From positions 1 through 8,465 of the forward strand of contig JAFGQF010000225.1 in NCBI GenBank assembly GCA_016935775.1: a stretch of DNA of 8,465 bases. The letters are read 5' to 3'. The notes below the pieces were generated by a model. The model had not been told where the DNA came from and did no database searches. It saw only the letters and a program-made list of their open reading frames with translations. A program made the translations under genes and the position numbers. How positions within the stretch are numbered: position 1 is the stretch's first letter; the number at the start of each line of letters is the position of its first letter. Positions 5,828 to 8,465 of the stretch are shown here, piece after piece. Source of the DNA: Caldifarciminota bacterium (GTDB taxonomy: Bacteria > Hydrothermota > Tepidihabitantia > Tepidihabitantales > Tepidihabitantaceae).

Positions 5828-6829
5828 CTACCGGGCGGTCCAGAAACCGCGGCGCTCGCGTTCGAGCCGAGCGCGCAATTCCCGCCACCAGTCTTCGTGG
5901 CCGCGGTACCAGTCGAGGGTGGCCTTGATGCCGTCCTCGAAGCCGGTGGCCGGGCGCCAGCCCAGCTCGGACTCGATCTTGCGGTTGTCGAGCGCGTAGC
6001 GGAAGTCGTGGCCGGGCCGGTCGGGAACGTGCTCGATGCGGTCCTCGCCCAGCCCGAGCAGCCCGAGGACCGCCCGGACCACCTCGATGTTGCGCTTCTC
6101 GCAGTTGCCGCCGATGTTGTAGGCTTCGCCCGGCCGGCCGCGCTCGAGCACCGCGCAGATGGCCCGGCAGTTGTCCTCGACGTAGAGCCAGTCGCGGACG
6201 TTGTCGCCCTTGCCGTAGACCGGCACCTTGCCGCCCTCGAAGAGGTTGGTGAGCATCAGCGGGATGAGCTTTTCGGGGTACTGCCAGGGGCCGTAGTTGT
6301 TGGACGGGCGGACCACGCAGACCGGCAGCCGGTGGGTCTCCCAGCAGGCCCGGGCGAGCATGTCCGCGGCCGCCTTGGACGCGGCGTAGGGCGAGCGGGG
6401 TTCGAGCGGGGTCTTTTCCGTGAACAGCCCTTCCGTGCCGAGCGTGCCGTAGACTTCGTCGGTGGAGAGCTGGATGAAACGGGCCAGCTTGCGCTCGACC
6501 GCGGCGTCGAGCAGGACCTGGGTGCCGACGACGTTGGTGCGGATGAACGGGGTGGCGTCGTGGATCGAGCGGTCGACGTGGCTCTCGGCCGCGAAGTTGA
6601 CGACCGCGTCGCAGCCGGCGATGGCGTCCTCGACCGTTGCCCGGTCCTCGATGCGGCCGTGGACGAACCGGTAGCGGGGGTCGGTTTCCAGGTCGGCGAG
6701 GTTGGCGCGGTTGCCGGCATAGGTGAGCGCGTCGAGGTTGGCGATTTGCCAGTCCGGGTGGCTGACAAACACGTGGCGGACGAAGTTCGAGCCGATGAAG
6801 CCGCAACCGCCGGTGACGAGTACTCGCAT
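5828..6829 (-). CDS. rmlB: dTDP-glucose 4,6-dehydratase RmlB
   Basis: Converts dTDP-D-glucose to dTDP-4-keto-6-deoxy-D-glucose using bound NAD+; cytosolic, extended SDR family. Full length at 333 residues (family about 320-360). Seen: GGCGFIGSNF (7-16), the GxxGxxG NAD site; LDALTYAGN (32-40), typical of RmlB; AAESHVDRSI (80-89); STDEVYG (122-128), with the Thr-Asp-Glu dehydratase triad at 123-125; YAASK (148-152), with catalytic Tyr148 and Lys152; RPSNNYGPWQYPEKLIP (174-190); DWLYVEDN (213-220). The ATG lies 4 bp after the stop of the rmlC-like gene, with AGGA two bases before the start and GGACT a little further up, so translation probably depends partly on coupling. It is the last gene of the leftward rmlA-rmlC-like-rmlB unit. 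Identity is very secure. Its product feeds rhamnose and also many amino- and deoxysugar pathways. Confidence 0.97.
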   Translation of the reverse strand: MRVLVTGGCGFIGSNFVRHVFVSHPDWQIANLDALTYAGNRANLADLETDPRYRFVHGRIEDRATVEDAIAGCDAVVNFAAESHVDRSIHDATPFIRTNVVGTQVLLDAAVERKLARFIQLSTDEVYGTLGTEGLFTEKTPLEPRSPYAASKAAADMLARACWETHRLPVCVVRPSNNYGPWQYPEKLIPLMLTNLFEGGKVPVYGKGDNVRDWLYVEDNCRAICAVLERGRPGEAYNIGGNCEKRNIEVVRAVLGLLGLGEDRIEHVPDRPGHDFRYALDNRKIESELGWRPATGFEDGIKATLDWYRGHEDWWRELRARLERERRGFWTAR

Positions 6830-6833
6830 CGTC

Positions 6834-7328
6834 CTAGTCCAGTCGGAAGCGGCTGTCCGGGTCGTCCTCGTGCCGGATTTCGTCCACCGGTTCGCGCTTG
6901 TCGCGGCCGGCGAAGAGCCGGTTGGGGTAGTTGAGCACCAGGCCGTCCTCGGTGCCGATGTTCTTGTAGGCGTGGACCACGCCCGGCGGCACGAGCAGGA
7001 GGCCGGGGTTCTCCGCGCCGAGCAGGAAGGTGAGGCGCGCGCCCACGGTCGGCGAGCCGGGCCGGTTGTCCCAGAGAAAGACCTTGAAGGTCGAGGGCCC
7101 GAGGAAGGCGAAGTAGTCGGTCTGGTCGCGGTGCTCGTGCGGGCCGCGGGCGACGCCGGGCCGGGTGATTGAAACGTAGGACATCGCCGGGGCGGCGGGC
7201 CGGAGCCCCGGCGTGTCGAGCCAGTCCTCGCGCCAGGTCTCGACCAGCCAGCCGCGCTCGTCGTCGTAGCGCTTCGGTTCGGCCAGCCAGGCGCCCCTGA
7301 TGGCCGTTTCCCGGAACATCTCCGTCAC
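6834..7328 (-). CDS. RmlC-like cupin, dTDP-4-dehydrorhamnose 3,5-epimerase family (divergent active site)
   Basis: Probable dTDP-4-keto-6-deoxyhexose epimerase or isomerase, cytosolic, 164 residues. Family marks: YDDERGWLVETW (21-32); SYVSITRPGVARG (50-62); GPHEH (62-66); DNRPGSPTVGARL (87-99); VPPGVVHAY (113-121). Its position between rmlA and rmlB supports action on the RmlB product. The classical catalytic His63 (Salmonella RmlC, from memory) corresponds to His64. The Tyr133 position falls on Leu132 in an ungapped alignment from the conserved PxGxxH motif, and the chain ends at FRLD before the C-terminal LSxKD segment that carries Asp170. The two-His RGxHxH pattern also occurs in FdtA-type 3,4-ketoisomerases. 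It starts with GTG at 7328, overlapping the rmlA TGA as GTGA, with GAGG 7 nt upstream; the internal ATG at codon 4 has no such spacing. The family is secure, but exact 3,5-epimerase activity is uncertain. Confidence 0.85.
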   Translation of the reverse strand: MTEMFRETAIRGAWLAEPKRYDDERGWLVETWREDWLDTPGLRPAAPAMSYVSITRPGVARGPHEHRDQTDYFAFLGPSTFKVFLWDNRPGSPTVGARLTFLLGAENPGLLLVPPGVVHAYKNIGTEDGLVLNYPNRLFAGRDKREPVDEIRHEDDPDSRFRLD

Positions 7329-8389
7329 AGCTCGACCTCGCTCGAATCGCTCAGGAGAACCCGGATGGCCTTGTGCTTGCCGGTCTGGCTGCAGATGGTG
7401 ACGTCGCGGCCGACGAGGCTGTCCTCGATGCGTTCGACGTCGCGGATGGTGCTGCGCTCGAGGATGACCGAGTGCTCGACCGCGGAGTTCGTTACCCGGC
7501 AGTTGTCGCCGACCGAGGTGTAGGGGCCGATGAACGAGTTCTCAATCACCGTGTCGCGGCCGATGACCGCCGGGCCGCGGACCGTCGAGCGGATGACCCG
7601 CGCGCCGGCGCCGACCGACACCCGGCCGTCGATGTCCGACCCGGTCACTTCGCCCGCCAGCTCGCGCCGGGTCCAGGCGTCGAGCACGGTGTAATTGGCG
7701 TTGAGCAGGTCGTCCTTCTTGCCGGTGTCGAGCCACCAGCCTTCGACCACCCGGGTGCGCACCCGGCCGCCGGTGTCGAGCAGTCGCTGGATGGCGTCAG
7801 TGATCTCGAGTTCGCCCCGGGCCGAGGGACGGATTCCCTCGATGGCTTCGTGGATGCGGGGCGAGAACAGGTAGACGCCGATGAGTGCGAGGTCGGACGG
7901 CGGGTCTTTCGGCTTCTCGACCAGCCGGACCGCGTTGCCCGCCTCGTCGAGCACCGCGACCCCGAATGACGAAGGGTTGGCCACCCGCTTGAGCATTATG
8001 ACCGCGTCGGCTTTCTCGGCGCTGAACTCGGCCGACGCTTCCTCGATGCCTTCCTGGAGCAGGTTGTCGCCGAGGTACATCACGAACGGGCTGTCGCCGA
8101 GCCAGGGGCGCGCCAGCTTGACCGCGTGCGCCAGGCCGCCGGGCCTGTCCTGGACGATGTAGTCCACCTTCATTTGCCAGGCCGAGCCATCGCCCAGGAA
8201 CGCTTTCACCTCTTCACCGGTCTCGGGCGAGATGATCACCGCGACCTCGCGAACTCCGCCGTCGCGCAGGTGGTCGAAGACGTATGACAATATCGGCCGG
8301 TTGGCGACCGGGATGAGCTGCTTGGCGGTGGTGAAGGTGAGCGGCCGGAGCCGCGTGCCCTTGCCGCCGCTGAGGACGAGTCCTTTCAT
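7325..8389 (-). CDS. rmlA: Glucose-1-phosphate thymidylyltransferase RmlA, long form
   Basis: Makes dTDP-glucose from dTTP and glucose-1-phosphate, the entry step for dTDP-deoxysugars; cytosolic. The 354 residues match the long form (about 355, StrD-like), not the 290-residue short form. Nucleotidyltransferase domain: LSGGKGTRLRPLT (6-18), the pyrophosphorylase signature, with Lys23 in TAKQLIPV; YLGDNL (105-110), with metal-binding Asp108; VEKP (157-160); GELEITDAIQ (192-201); WWLDTGKKDDLL (218-229). From about 250 to 335 come hexapeptide-type turns of a left-handed beta-helix (for example VIGRDTVIENSFIGPYTSVG, 275-294), and the end LLSDSSEVEL is typical of long-form RmlA. The start ATG is preceded by GGGGAG with a 4-nt gap (8399-8394). 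It is first in the operon; its TGA overlaps the GTG start of the rmlC-like gene. Confidence 0.96.
   Translation of the reverse strand: MKGLVLSGGKGTRLRPLTFTTAKQLIPVANRPILSYVFDHLRDGGVREVAVIISPETGEEVKAFLGDGSAWQMKVDYIVQDRPGGLAHAVKLARPWLGDSPFVMYLGDNLLQEGIEEASAEFSAEKADAVIMLKRVANPSSFGVAVLDEAGNAVRLVEKPKDPPSDLALIGVYLFSPRIHEAIEGIRPSARGELEITDAIQRLLDTGGRVRTRVVEGWWLDTGKKDDLLNANYTVLDAWTRRELAGEVTGSDIDGRVSVGAGARVIRSTVRGPAVIGRDTVIENSFIGPYTSVGDNCRVTNSAVEHSVILERSTIRDVERIEDSLVGRDVTICSQTGKHKAIRVLLSDSSEVEL
7336..7339 (-). promoter_or_regulatory. Ribosome binding site deciding the GTG start of the rmlC-like gene
   Basis: GAGG on the minus strand (7339-7336) sits 7 nt before the GTG at 7328. The alternative ATG three codons later has GGAG directly abutting it, which is too close. 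Together with the GTGA overlap this supports the GTG start. Confidence 0.6.
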
Positions 8390-8413
8390 CAGTCTCCCCG
8401 CGCGCTGCGCGTT

Positions 8414-8439
8414 ACTATAACCTCATAGCAGACTGTCAC
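8414..8439 (-). promoter_or_regulatory. Weak promoter candidate for the rmlA operon
   Basis: The 76 bases upstream of rmlA contain the only AT-richer patch in this area. The minus strand shows GTGACA (8439-8434; 5 of 6) and TATAGT (8419-8414; 5 of 6), but the spacer is only 14 bp, short for sigma70. CGTTAC occurs twice on the plus strand (8410-8415 and 8443-8448), flanking the candidate. The -10 is plausible; the -35 is doubtful. The true promoter may lie beyond the right edge. Confidence 0.35.
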
Positions 8440-8465
8440 TTACGTTACCGCGACGAACGGCGTCG

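Noticed and set aside
5771..6934. 387-residue plus-strand open frame opposite rmlB
   Set aside because: It is antisense to an unmistakable rmlB; the composition is Val/Gly/Ala/Asp-rich and reflects the codon pattern of the real gene.

Overview
The window is very GC-rich (about two thirds G+C by eye), densely coding bacterial DNA. It holds seven protein genes, and all but one make or handle nucleotide sugars and lipid-linked sugars, so this looks like part of a cell-envelope glycan locus. I cannot place the organism. The base composition, the long-form RmlA and the poor Shine-Dalgarno sites in front of several genes point away from the common enteric or Firmicute models, but no gene here is a taxonomic marker. 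I see no rRNA, tRNA, CRISPR array or insertion sequence.

Layout from left to right. (1) Positions 1-1801, minus strand: a two-gene unit transcribed leftward, with a two-TM family 2 glycosyltransferase (ArnC/GtrB/DPM1-like) followed through a 4-bp ATGA overlap by a DegT-type sugar aminotransferase (ArnB-like) that runs off the left edge. (2) Positions 1802-1929: a short divergent control region with two good back-to-back sigma70-type promoters and a perfect 8-bp inverted repeat. (3) Positions 1930-4209, plus strand: a 759-residue GT-C (PMT_2/ArnT-like) membrane glycosyltransferase whose soluble C-terminal part contains an internal tandem duplication of about 96 residues. (4) Positions 4231-5517, minus strand: a COG2865-type ATP-binding/winged-helix protein that lacks the usual N-terminal AlbA_2 (Schlafen) domain and seems to be made from a leaderless transcript. 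(5) Positions 5518-5827: non-coding, with that gene's promoter and a GC-rich hairpin. (6) Positions 5828-8389, minus strand: a compact rmlA - rmlC-like - rmlB operon, with a weak promoter candidate at 8414-8439.

How the genes may work together. RmlA and RmlB turn glucose-1-phosphate and dTTP into dTDP-4-keto-6-deoxyglucose. The cupin encoded between them has the RmlC fold signature, but by ungapped comparison it lacks two of the three classical epimerase catalytic residues, and no rmlD is visible, so dTDP-L-rhamnose is not assured as the product. Separately, an ArnB-like aminotransferase, an ArnC-like polyprenyl-phosphate glycosyltransferase and an ArnT-like GT-C transferase share one divergent promoter region. 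They read as a module that aminates a sugar, loads it on a lipid carrier and transfers it outside the membrane. The specific sugar and acceptor cannot be read from this sequence.
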